A DNA stretch of 64,000 bases from DATLNM01 sp035536775 (GTDB taxonomy: Bacteria; Actinomycetota; CADDZG01; WHSQ01): assembly GCA_035536775.1 (NCBI GenBank), contig DATLNM010000050.1, forward strand, positions 1 through 64,000. The letters are read 5' to 3'. Of the stretch, positions 48,213 through 57,265 are shown piece by piece. Position 1 is the stretch's first letter. Each line of letters opens with the position of its first letter. The position numbers were made by a program, and so were the translations under genes. The notes beneath the pieces were generated by a model that did no database searches, was not told where the DNA came from, and worked only from the letters and a program-made list of their open reading frames with translations.

Positions 48213-50318
48213 ATGGAGATATGGCCGGGCAGCGCGGATCGTCTCGGCGCGACCTGGGATGGGGCGGGGACAAACTTCGCCGTCTTCTCGGAGAACGCCG
48301 AAGGCATGGAGCTGTGTCTATTCGACGACGACGCGAATGAGACGCGCGTCCCGATGACGGAACGGACGGCCTTCGTCTGGCACTGTTTCGTACCGGGAGT
48401 GGGTCCGGGGCAGCGTTACGGATACCGCGCCCACGGCCCCTACGATCCTTCCGCCGGGCATCGCTTCAATCCCTCGAAGCTGCTGCTCGATCCCTACGCC
48501 AAGGCGATCGACGGCGACGTGCGATGGGATCCCGCGGTCTTCGGCTATCCACTCGATTCCGGTGATGACCTCCGGGCCTCGGACACCGACAGCGCCCCGT
48601 TCGTCCCCGCCTCGGTTGTGATCGACGGCAGCTTCTACTGGGGAGACGACGCTCCCCCGGCGACGCCGCTGAACGAATCGGTGATCTACGAGACCCACGT
48701 ACGCGGGATGACGATCACGCATCCCGGGATCCCGGAGGATCTGCGCGGCACCTACGCCGGGATGGCCCACGCGGCATCTATCGAACATCTCCAGCTACTC
48801 GGGGTCACAGCCATAGAACTGATGCCCGTCCACCACTTCATCCACCCACAGCATCTGATCGACAAGGGCCTCCGCAACTACTGGGGCTACGACTCGATCG
48901 GGTATTTCGCGCCGTACTCGGGCTACGCGTCCGCGACCGAACCCGGCGGAGCGGCGAGCGAGTTCAAGGAGATGGTTCGGGCTCTGCATGCGGCGGGCCT
49001 GGAGGTGATCCTCGACGTCGTCTACAACCACACCTCGGAGGGCAACCATCTGGGGCCGACGCTGTCGATGAAGGGTCTCGACAACGCGTCCTACTACCGT
49101 CTGGTCGAAGAGGACAAGCGCTACTACTTCGATGTCACGGGAACGGGCAACAGCCTCAATCCCCGCCACCCGCAGGTGCTCAAGCTCATCATGGACAGCC
49201 TTCGGTACTGGGTCGTGGAGATGCACGTCGACGGCTTCAGGTTCGATCTCGCCGCGGCTCTAGCGCGTGAGCTGCACGAGGTCGACCGCCTCTCCGCGTT
49301 CTTCGACATCATCCATCAGGACCCGGTCATCTCGAACGTCAAGCTGATCGCGGAACCATGGGACGTCGGGGAGGGCGGCTATCAGGTCGGCAACTTCCCT
49401 CCGCTGTGGTCGGAGTGGAACGGGCAGTATCGAGACACAGTGCGCGACTATTGGCGGGGAGAGGGCGGGAGCTTGCCTGAATTCGCGGCACGCTTCACCG
49501 GAAGCTCGGACCTCTATCAAGGCGACGGTCGTAACCCCTACGCGAGCATCAACTTCGTCACCGCGCACGACGGTTTCACTTTGAACGATCTCGTGTCCTA
49601 CAACGAGAAACACAACGAGGACAACGGCGAGAACAACGCCGACGGCGACTCACACAATCGCTCCTGGAATTGCGGCGCCGAAGGCCCGACGGACGAGCCC
49701 GGGATCCATGCGCTGCGAGAGCGTCAGAAGCGCAACTTCTTTCTGACCCTGGCCCTCTCTCAAGGCGTGCCGATGATCCTCGGCGGCGACGAGATGGGAC
49801 GTACTCAGGGCGGCAACAACAACGCTTACTGCCAGGACAACGAGATCTCCTGGTACGACTGGGCGGGACGTGACGAGAACCTCGCACTCCTCGGATTCGT
49901 CCGGCGCGTAATGGACTACCGCAAGGGGCATCCGGTTTTCCGCAGACGGGGGTGGTTCCGCGGACGTGATGTGCGGGGGACCGAGGACATCGCGTGGCTC
50001 AACCCCGACGGGGGCGAGATGACTCCGGAGCAATGGGACGCCGGATTCGCTCGATCGCTCGGCGTGTGGCTGAACGGAGATGCCATCCGCACACCGGGGC
50101 CCCAAGGTGAGCAGGTCGTCGACGACAGCTTCTTGTTGTTCTTCAATGCGCATCACGAGTCCATCCCCTTCACGATCCCCGCCCGATGGGGGGCGCGTTG
50201 GGAGGAAGTGATCGACACTAACGACCCGGCCATGGAACCCGTCACGGGATACGCGGCCGGCGACGAAGTCCCGGTGGAGGGATTCTCGATCGTGGTCCTC
50301 CGGCAGGATGACGCGTGA
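48213..50318 (+). CDS. glgX: Glycogen debranching enzyme (isoamylase type)
   Basis: 701 residues of GH13. An N-terminal CBM48 (SADRLGATWDGAGTNFAVFS) precedes the barrel with DVVYNHTSEGNH, VDGFRFDLAAALARE (nucleophile Asp), KLIAEPWDVGEGGYQVGNFP (acid Glu) and FVTAHDGFTLNDLVSYNEKH. It hydrolyses alpha-1,6 branches of limit dextrin. Translation is coupled to treY by an 11-base overlap. It opens the glgX-treY-treZ run, debranching glucan so that TreY can act on linear maltodextrins. Divergent from the zinc-ribbon gene. Confidence 0.95.
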   Translation: MEIWPGSADRLGATWDGAGTNFAVFSENAEGMELCLFDDDANETRVPMTERTAFVWHCFVPGVGPGQRYGYRAHGPYDPSAGHRFNPSKLLLDPYAKAIDGDVRWDPAVFGYPLDSGDDLRASDTDSAPFVPASVVIDGSFYWGDDAPPATPLNESVIYETHVRGMTITHPGIPEDLRGTYAGMAHAASIEHLQLLGVTAIELMPVHHFIHPQHLIDKGLRNYWGYDSIGYFAPYSGYASATEPGGAASEFKEMVRALHAAGLEVILDVVYNHTSEGNHLGPTLSMKGLDNASYYRLVEEDKRYYFDVTGTGNSLNPRHPQVLKLIMDSLRYWVVEMHVDGFRFDLAAALARELHEVDRLSAFFDIIHQDPVISNVKLIAEPWDVGEGGYQVGNFPPLWSEWNGQYRDTVRDYWRGEGGSLPEFAARFTGSSDLYQGDGRNPYASINFVTAHDGFTLNDLVSYNEKHNEDNGENNADGDSHNRSWNCGAEGPTDEPGIHALRERQKRNFFLTLALSQGVPMILGGDEMGRTQGGNNNAYCQDNEISWYDWAGRDENLALLGFVRRVMDYRKGHPVFRRRGWFRGRDVRGTEDIAWLNPDGGEMTPEQWDAGFARSLGVWLNGDAIRTPGPQGEQVVDDSFLLFFNAHHESIPFTIPARWGARWEEVIDTNDPAMEPVTGYAAGDEVPVEGFSIVVLRQDDA

Positions 50319-52764
50319 TCGACGCGTGACGCCGGGCGCGACCTACCGGGTTCAACTCCATCCTGGATTCAACTTCGATGACGCGGCCGGCATCGTCGAG
50401 TACCTCGCGCGGCTCGGTATCACTCATCTGTACTGCTCGCCGGTCCTCCAGGCCGCTCCCGGCAGCAGCCACGGCTACGACGTCGTCGATCCGACACGCC
50501 TCAACGAGGAGCTCGGTGGGAGCGAGGGGTTCGATCGTCTCACCGCCGAGGCCGCGGCCCATGGCATTGGCCTGATCGTCGACATCGTCCCCAACCACAT
50601 GGCGATCGGCGTTCGAAGCAACCCATGGTGGTGGGACGTGCTCAAGCACGGACCAACGAGCAGATACGCGCGCTGTTTCGATATCGACTGGGATCCGCCC
50701 GAAGCCGTCCTCAAGCGGATGATCTTGGTGCCGATCCTTGGAGACCATTACGGCCGTGTCGTTAAGAACGGCGACCTACAACTGACCCCCGACGAGGCAG
50801 AAGGCGTGGTCGTCCGCTATTTCGATCACGAGCTTCCGCTCGCTCCAGGCTCGTTGGACATCCCGTTCGAGGATGCCAACGCGGATCACGATGCCCTCCA
50901 TGGAGTGCTCCAACGACAGCATTACCGGCTTGCCTACTGGCGGGCAGGTGACCATGACCTCAACTACCGGCGCTTCTTCGACATCAAGACGCTCGCAGGG
51001 GTGCGCGTCGAAGACCCTGCTGTATTCGAGGAGTCGCATCGCGTGGTGCTCGAGCTGGCCCGCGCCGGAAAGATCGCGGGATTGCGGATCGATCACATCG
51101 ACGGACTACGTAACCCCGGCGGCTATCTCGAAACGCTGCGTGAACGGGCAGCCGACGCATACATCGTCGTCGAGAAGATCCTCGAAGGTGACGAATCACT
51201 TCCCGAGGACTGGCCGGTCGAGGGCACCAGCGGATACGACTTCCTGAGCTGGTCGACCTCGTTCCTGGTCGATCCCGCGGGAGAAAACCCGCTAACTCAA
51301 ACGTATGAGAGCTTCACGGGAGCGACCTCAGGTCTTGCCGAACAGGCCTTCGAGTCGAAGAGGTTCATCGTCGCGGAAGTCCTCGCGAGTGACCTCGAAC
51401 GTCTGACGGAGGCGTTCGTGGCGGTGTGCGAACGTCACCCCGACTACCGCGACTACACGCGCTCGGAGGTCAGGGCGATGCTCGCCGTTCTCGCAGCGGC
51501 GTGGCCCGTCTATCGGACCTATGTCCGCTCCGGCTCGGTCTTGCCGGCTGCCAAGGCCGTCGTTGCCCACGCGATCCATCACGCTCTATCGATGGAGCGT
51601 TCGGTAGACGAGCGCCTTCTCGAGTTCGCGGGTGAGGTCATCGTGCTGGAACATGCCGGCGACGCGGAGGAACGTTTCGTCGCACGCTGGCAACAGAGCA
51701 CCGGCCCCGTCATGGCGAAGGGTGTCGAGGACACCGTCTTCTACCGCTATAACCGGTTCGTCGCGCTGAACGACGTCGGCTGTGATCCGGGCTCGTTCGG
51801 GATGACGGTCGACGAGCTCCATGCGCGAGCGGAGCGCGCTCTGGGCGCGTACCCGCACTCGATGTGCGCGACCTCGACACATGACACCAAGCGGAGTGAG
51901 GACGTCCGCGCACGGCTCTCGCTGCTGGCGCAGATGCCCGACCAGTGGGCCGACGCAGTTAGACGCTGGGGTGAGATGACCGCAACTCACAAGCGCGACG
52001 GATGGCCGGAGCGCAATCTGGAGTACCTCTTCTTTCAAACCATCGTCGGAGCGTGGCCGTTGCCCGCGGATCGCGCCGTTCCCTACATGCTCAAAGCGGC
52101 GCGGGAAGCCAAGGTCGAGACGTCCTGGACGCAGCCGAACGAGCGCTACGAGTCGATATTGCAGGACTACGTGAACGGAGCCCTGGAGGATGCGGGATTC
52201 ACTGCGGACGTCGAGCGCTTCGTCCGGCCGCTCATCGAGCCCGGGTACATCGCGTCCATGACGATGACCTTGCTGAAGGTGATGTGGCCCGGCGTCCCCG
52301 ACTTCTACCAGGGGACCGAGGCCTGGGATCTGAGCCTCGTGGATCCCGACAACCGCCGGCCCGTGGACTACGAGGCCCGGAGGGCCTTACTTGCTCAGTC
52401 TGCTACCGCCGATGCCGGGACCGCTTGGGCTGCCCGTGCCTCGGGCCTTGCCAAGCTGTGGCTGATCCAGAGGGCCCTATCCCTGCGGCACGCGCGCGTC
52501 CGCCCGAACGCGCCTTACCGCCCCCTTCGGGTGCGCGACGATCCTGCCGGGCGGATCGCCGCATTCACCCGCGGCGACGACATCGCGGTGGTCGTCCAGC
52601 GACCGTCACCCGATGGTTCCTACGGAGACCAGGCTGTGGTGCTGCCCCCCGGGGGGTGGATCGACGAGCTGACGAGGGCCCAACACGAGGGGGGTCCGAC
52701 GCCCGTCCACGACCTCTTCCGAGGATTCCCGGCAGCGCTCCTCGCGCAGCCGCACTCTCCGTGA
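50308..52764 (+). CDS. treY: Maltooligosyl trehalose synthase
   Basis: 818 residues of GH13. It turns the reducing-end alpha-1,4 link of maltodextrins into the alpha,alpha-1,1 link of trehalose. Motifs are TYRVQLHPGFNFDDAAGIVE at the N-terminus, DIVPNHMAIG, GLRIDHIDGLRNPGGYLE (nucleophile Asp), VVEKILEGDESLPEDWPVEG, CATSTHDTKRSEDVRARL and the PDFYQGTEAWDLSLVDPDNR block near the end. An in-frame GTG at 50326 is an alternative start. The order glgX-treY-treZ is the standard trehalose cassette of actinobacteria. Confidence 0.95.
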   Translation: MTRDRRVTPGATYRVQLHPGFNFDDAAGIVEYLARLGITHLYCSPVLQAAPGSSHGYDVVDPTRLNEELGGSEGFDRLTAEAAAHGIGLIVDIVPNHMAIGVRSNPWWWDVLKHGPTSRYARCFDIDWDPPEAVLKRMILVPILGDHYGRVVKNGDLQLTPDEAEGVVVRYFDHELPLAPGSLDIPFEDANADHDALHGVLQRQHYRLAYWRAGDHDLNYRRFFDIKTLAGVRVEDPAVFEESHRVVLELARAGKIAGLRIDHIDGLRNPGGYLETLRERAADAYIVVEKILEGDESLPEDWPVEGTSGYDFLSWSTSFLVDPAGENPLTQTYESFTGATSGLAEQAFESKRFIVAEVLASDLERLTEAFVAVCERHPDYRDYTRSEVRAMLAVLAAAWPVYRTYVRSGSVLPAAKAVVAHAIHHALSMERSVDERLLEFAGEVIVLEHAGDAEERFVARWQQSTGPVMAKGVEDTVFYRYNRFVALNDVGCDPGSFGMTVDELHARAERALGAYPHSMCATSTHDTKRSEDVRARLSLLAQMPDQWADAVRRWGEMTATHKRDGWPERNLEYLFFQTIVGAWPLPADRAVPYMLKAAREAKVETSWTQPNERYESILQDYVNGALEDAGFTADVERFVRPLIEPGYIASMTMTLLKVMWPGVPDFYQGTEAWDLSLVDPDNRRPVDYEARRALLAQSATADAGTAWAARASGLAKLWLIQRALSLRHARVRPNAPYRPLRVRDDPAGRIAAFTRGDDIAVVVQRPSPDGSYGDQAVVLPPGGWIDELTRAQHEGGPTPVHDLFRGFPAALLAQPHSP

Positions 52765-52804
52765 TGTGATAACGAAATCGCACGACGACGATCGAAGGGT
52801 AGGG

Positions 52805-54580
52805 ATGGCGGACAGCGGCGGGACGAAGCGGGTACGGCGAAGCAAGGGTCACACCTTCCGGGTGTGGGCACCGAACGCCGGCAGAGCTGAGATCGTCGCG
52901 GGCGGGAACGTCTCCGCTCTCGACATGTCGAGCTCCGGATGGTTCGAGGGGCATATCGCCGACGCGGGCCCGAACACCGATTACGGATTCATCCTCGATG
53001 GCCAAGGTCCCTATCCGGATCCACGCTCTGCATGGCAGCCCGAGGGCATCGACGGTCCCTCCCGACTCGTCGATCACGCTGCGTACAAGTGGACGGATGG
53101 TGCGTGGACGGGGAGGCCCTTGCGGTCGGCGGTCATCTACGAGCTGCACGTCGGGACCTTTACGCCCGAGGGCACGTTCAATGGCGTGATCACCCGTCTC
53201 CCCTATCTCAAGGAGCTCGGGGTCAACGCGATCGAGCTCATGCCCGTCAATCAGTTCCCCGGATCACGAGGGTGGGGGTACGACGGGGCGAGCTTGTTCG
53301 CTCCGCACAACACCTACGGCGCGCCCGACGATCTCAAACGTCTAGTGGACCTATGCCACTCTCACGGGATCAGCGTCATCCAAGACGTCGTTTACAACCA
53401 TCTCGGCCCGGCAGGCAACCATCTCTCGAAGTACGGACCGTATTTCACCGATCGCTATTCGACGCCTTGGGGAGACGCCGTAAACCTCGACGGACCCGAT
53501 AGCGACGAGGTGCGTCGATTCTTCATCGACAACGCTCTCATGTGGCTCGGGGATTATCACTTCGACGGCATACGGATCGACGCGGTGCACGCGCTCACGG
53601 ACATGTCGGCGATGCATCTCGTCGAAGAGATCGTGCACTCGGTTCGGGCGCTCGAGGCCCGGGCGGGGCGGACGCTGTGGGTGATCGCCGAGAGCGACCT
53701 CAACGACCCGCGTGTCGTCCGCGCTCCGGAGCTCGGCGGATTCGGCGCCGACGCTCAGTGGAGCGACGACCTCCATCATTCGCTGCATTCCGTCATAACC
53801 GGAGAGGACCGCGGGTACTACGCCGACTTCGGATACGTATCGCAGGTCGCGAAGTCGCTGCGCGAGGCGTTCGTCTACAGCGGCCGTCGCTCCACGTTCC
53901 GCGGTCGCAAACATGGGCGTCCCACGACCGGTCTTACGGGCGATCGCTTCCTCGCCTACAGCCAGAACCACGATCAGGTCGGCAACCGCGCTCTCGGCGA
54001 GCGCACCGCCGCGCTCGTTTCCCCCGATCTGCTCAAGATCGCGGCGGCGATCATCATCACATCCCCGTTCATCCCGATGCTTTTCCAGGGCGAGGAGTGG
54101 GGAGCCGGCACGCCGTTCCTCTACTTCACCGACCACAGCGATCCGGCGCTCGGACGCGCCGTGACCGAAGGACGCCGCACCGAGTTCGAAGGGTTCGGGT
54201 GGTCCGAGCACACGATCCCGGACCCACAGAACCAGGACACGTTCGAGTGGTCGATCTTGTCGTGGGAAGAGCAAGAGGACCCCAAGCACGCGGAACTACT
54301 CGATTGGTACAAGTCCCTGCTCGCGCTGAGGCGAACAACACCGGACCTCGCCGACGGCCGGATGGATGCGGTCGCGACACGCTACGACGAGAAGGAGAAA
54401 TGGCTCGTGGTCGAACGCGGTGCGATCACCGTCGCGTGCAACTTCTCGAAGTCGAAGGCGAAAGTGCCGCTTCCGGCGGCGCGCACGGCTGAGACTCTGC
54501 TCGTGTCGGCTGAGACTCCCGGGCGCACCGGGATCATCGTGCAGCTTCCGCCCGAGAGCGTCACGATCTACTCGGCGTAA
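52805..54580 (+). CDS. treZ: Malto-oligosyltrehalose trehalohydrolase
   Basis: 591 residues from the ATG at 52805, which has GAAGGG upstream; a GTG at 52766 just after the treY stop is a weaker alternative. It releases free trehalose from maltooligosyl trehalose. A CBM48-like N-terminus (FRVWAPNAGRAEIVAGG) leads to VIYELHVGTFTPEGTF, DVVYNHLGPAGNHLSKYGPY, GIRIDAVHALTD, WVIAESDLNDPRVV and AYSQNHDQVGNRALGER. The last codons, CTACTCGGCGTAA, are repeated as part of a 31-base tandem repeat beyond the gene. Confidence 0.95.
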   Translation: MADSGGTKRVRRSKGHTFRVWAPNAGRAEIVAGGNVSALDMSSSGWFEGHIADAGPNTDYGFILDGQGPYPDPRSAWQPEGIDGPSRLVDHAAYKWTDGAWTGRPLRSAVIYELHVGTFTPEGTFNGVITRLPYLKELGVNAIELMPVNQFPGSRGWGYDGASLFAPHNTYGAPDDLKRLVDLCHSHGISVIQDVVYNHLGPAGNHLSKYGPYFTDRYSTPWGDAVNLDGPDSDEVRRFFIDNALMWLGDYHFDGIRIDAVHALTDMSAMHLVEEIVHSVRALEARAGRTLWVIAESDLNDPRVVRAPELGGFGADAQWSDDLHHSLHSVITGEDRGYYADFGYVSQVAKSLREAFVYSGRRSTFRGRKHGRPTTGLTGDRFLAYSQNHDQVGNRALGERTAALVSPDLLKIAAAIIITSPFIPMLFQGEEWGAGTPFLYFTDHSDPALGRAVTEGRRTEFEGFGWSEHTIPDPQNQDTFEWSILSWEEQEDPKHAELLDWYKSLLALRRTTPDLADGRMDAVATRYDEKEKWLVVERGAITVACNFSKSKAKVPLPAARTAETLLVSAETPGRTGIIVQLPPESVTIYSA

Positions 54581-54643
54581 CGTCGAGACGTTCCGCTTCT
54601 ACTCGGCGTAACGTCGAGACGTTCCGCTACTACTCGGCGTAAC
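54568..54643 (+). repeat. 31-base tandem repeat spanning the treZ stop codon (2.45 copies)
   Basis: Units start at 54568, 54599 and 54630 (the last partial, 14 bases) and are nearly identical. Each begins with the final treZ codons including TAA and holds the palindrome AACGTC-GA-GACGTT (54579-54592, 54610-54623). No spacer variation is present, so it is not CRISPR. Confidence 0.9.
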
Positions 54644-54655
54644 CCCTGTTACGCC
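54636..54655. terminator. Bidirectional stem between treZ and glgP
   Basis: GGCGTAAC-CCCT-GTTACGCC forms a perfect eight-pair stem. The left arm comes from the third copy of the treZ end repeat and the right arm from the last codons of glgP. It lacks a U-tract, so termination strength is uncertain. Confidence 0.5.
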
Positions 54656-57204
54656 CAGGCGATCAATCCCAGGTCCATCGGGTGCGGGAGGTCGGGGTGC
54701 GACGGGACGACCCTCACCGCGAAGCCGTAGAGGCCGGCCGAGCCGACCGTCAGTGTTCCCCGGTACGTGCAGGTGCCCTCCTCGCAGTGATCGGCTTGCA
54801 TCGGAAGCGTCTCGGGATCGAGGAGCTCGCCGTTCGCACCTACGCGTCCATGCGCCAGTTGAACCGTGAGGTCCTCGGGCTGCAGCGATCCCAGTCGCAC
54901 CGTGGCGGCGACGTCTCGGGCCTCGCCCATGTCCGCCGCGGTGACTTCGCCCTCCACGCTGAACACCTGGACCTCGCTCCACGTCGAGTTGATCCGGTCC
55001 TTCCACGCGGCGAGTGCGCGGGCCTTGGCGAAGCCGTCGGCCGCCAGCGCACGACCGTCGGCGGCCGCCGGGTCGTAGAGGCGTTCGGCGTAATCGCGAA
55101 CCATTCGATCGGCGGTCACGAAGTTCCCGAGGCTCACCAGTGAGCTTTTCATGCGTTCGACCCAACGACGCGGAACGGGGCCCTCCGGGCGGTCGTAGAA
55201 ACGCTGCGAGACCTCGCGTTCGAGAAGGTCGTAAAGGCTGCTCGAATCGACACGGTCCTGCACGCTGTGGTCCTCGTAAAAATCGGTCGTCCCGATGACC
55301 CATCCGTTGGTCCCGTTGTAGCACTCGTCCCACCAGCCATCGAGCACCGAGCAGTTGAGGGCGCCGTTCAGCGCGGCCTTCATCCCGCTCGTGCCACACG
55401 CCTCGAGCGGACGCCGCGGATTGTTCAGCCACACGTCCGAGCCCTGGCAGAGGTAGCGCGCCACTTCCATGTCGTAGTCCTCGATGAACGCGAAGCGGTT
55501 ACGGACTTCGGGCTCGGAAGCGAAGTGAACGAGGGCCTTGATCATCTCCTTGCCACCGTCATCGTGTGGATGCGCTTTTCCGGCGAGCACGATCTGGATC
55601 GGACGATCGTGGGACAGCAAAAGTCCACGCAGCCTGTCGATGTCGCTGAGGATGAGGGTCCCTCGCTTGTACTGCGCGAACCGACGCGCGAACCCAACCG
55701 TTAGAACGCCCGGATCGAAGACCTCGTCGGTCCACGCGGTCTCGGCGGCCGGCACTCCGCGTGCGATGAGTTGCTCCTTCAGGCGAGCACGCACGAAGTA
55801 CACGAGTCGCTCGCGGGCGCGCTCGCGGGCGCGCCACAACTCGGCATCTGGGACGTCGGTGGTCTTGTCCCATCGGGCGCCCGACTCCTGCCATCCCGGA
55901 GCTAGTCGCCGGTCGAGGATCTCAGTGATCTCCTCCCCCACCCACGTTGACGTGTGGACGCCGTTCGTGATCGACATGATCGGGCCTTCTTCGGCCGGCA
56001 CTCCCGGCCACAGGTCCGAGAAGATCACGCGCGACACATCGCCATGAAGCTCACTAACTGCGTTGGCACGACCTGCCAGGCGCAGGCCCATCACCGCCAT
56101 GTTGAATCCTGGCTGCGGGTCCTCCTCGGGTTGCGGAGGGGGGCCGGCGCGGCCAACGCCAAGCAGGTGGTCGAACGAGATCTCGCACTCCTTCGCGAAG
56201 CTCGCGAAGTAGCGCTGCATCATGTCGACCTCGTACACATCGATCCCGGCGGGCACGGGGGTGTGTGTTGTGAAGATCGTGGCGGCCCGGACCGCCTCGA
56301 GGGCTTCGTTGAAGCTGAGGTCGGTGGTGGTGACGATCCTCCGGATGCGCTCGAGCCCGAGGAAGCCTGCGTGGCCCTCGTTCGAGTGATACACGTCGGG
56401 ATCCCATCCGGCGGCCTCCAGAGCACGGACGCCGCCGATCCCGAGGACGATCTCCTGACGAAGCCGATGTTCGGAACCCCCCGCATAAAGCCGGTTCGTC
56501 ACGACCCTTTCCTCGGGGTCGTTGTCTTCGACATCGCAGTCGAGCAGTAGCAGCGGAACGCGCCCGATCGCGGCCTGCCAGAGCTGCGCGACACAGCGCG
56601 CTCCCGCGAGGTCGACGTCGATCTTCACGGGATGTCCATCCGGGGTCTGCAACAAGGTGAGGGGCATCTGGTGCGGGTCGAGACTGGGATAGCGCTCCTG
56701 TTGCCACCCGTCCGCTGCGAGGTGCTGGCGGAAATAGCCCTCGCGGTACAGGAGTCCGACACCCACGAGGGGCAGCCCTAGATCGCTCGATGCCTTGAGG
56801 TGATCGCCGGCGAGCACACCCAGGCCACCCGAATAGATCGGAAGCGCCTCGCTGACGCCGAACTCCGGCGAGAAGTAGGCGATGCACTTAGGCGGGGCCT
56901 CGACCTTCCGCTTCTGCCACCATCGAGGTTCGTCGAGGTAGGTGGTCAGGTCTTCGTCGACGTTCTGGAGAAACGTCATGAACGGGCCGTCCTCGACGAG
57001 CTCGGCGAACCGGCCGGGGCTGACGAGGCCCAGCATGCGAACCGGGTCGTGATCGGCCGTTTCCCATGCCTCGGGGTCGATCCACCGGAAGAGGTCGACG
57101 GCCCGCTGGTTCCATGACCACCGCAGGTTCATCGCGATCGGGGACAGCGCCGACAGGGGCTCCGGGAGCGGGACCCGCACGGCGAAGCTACGTAGGGCTC
57201 TCAT
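54649..57204 (-). CDS. glgP: Alpha-glucan phosphorylase
   Basis: 851 residues of GT35, the shorter bacterial/archaeal form. It removes glucose 1-phosphate from non-reducing ends of alpha-1,4-glucan. Landmarks are YFSPEFGVSEALPIYSGGLG, NEGHAGFLGLERIRR, TITNGVHTSTW (as SITNGVHTSTW), GFARRFAQYKRGTLIL, AGKAHPHDDGGKEMI and the PLP-site GTSGMKAALNGALNCSVLDG. AAGGAG precedes the ATG. It converges with treZ and diverges from glgE, breaking the otherwise collinear glucan cluster. Confidence 0.95.
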   Translation of the reverse strand: MRALRSFAVRVPLPEPLSALSPIAMNLRWSWNQRAVDLFRWIDPEAWETADHDPVRMLGLVSPGRFAELVEDGPFMTFLQNVDEDLTTYLDEPRWWQKRKVEAPPKCIAYFSPEFGVSEALPIYSGGLGVLAGDHLKASSDLGLPLVGVGLLYREGYFRQHLAADGWQQERYPSLDPHQMPLTLLQTPDGHPVKIDVDLAGARCVAQLWQAAIGRVPLLLLDCDVEDNDPEERVVTNRLYAGGSEHRLRQEIVLGIGGVRALEAAGWDPDVYHSNEGHAGFLGLERIRRIVTTTDLSFNEALEAVRAATIFTTHTPVPAGIDVYEVDMMQRYFASFAKECEISFDHLLGVGRAGPPPQPEEDPQPGFNMAVMGLRLAGRANAVSELHGDVSRVIFSDLWPGVPAEEGPIMSITNGVHTSTWVGEEITEILDRRLAPGWQESGARWDKTTDVPDAELWRARERARERLVYFVRARLKEQLIARGVPAAETAWTDEVFDPGVLTVGFARRFAQYKRGTLILSDIDRLRGLLLSHDRPIQIVLAGKAHPHDDGGKEMIKALVHFASEPEVRNRFAFIEDYDMEVARYLCQGSDVWLNNPRRPLEACGTSGMKAALNGALNCSVLDGWWDECYNGTNGWVIGTTDFYEDHSVQDRVDSSSLYDLLEREVSQRFYDRPEGPVPRRWVERMKSSLVSLGNFVTADRMVRDYAERLYDPAAADGRALAADGFAKARALAAWKDRINSTWSEVQVFSVEGEVTAADMGEARDVAATVRLGSLQPEDLTVQLAHGRVGANGELLDPETLPMQADHCEEGTCTYRGTLTVGSAGLYGFAVRVVPSHPDLPHPMDLGLIAWA

Positions 57205-57265
57205 CTCTCTCCTTTTGGGTAAAGGCTCTCACGTTCGAGGCCACCCGGGGTTAGCGTGAGGGGAT

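Noticed and set aside
54568..54643. 31-base repeats as a CRISPR array
   Set aside because: Units are directly tandem with no spacers and no cas genes nearby.
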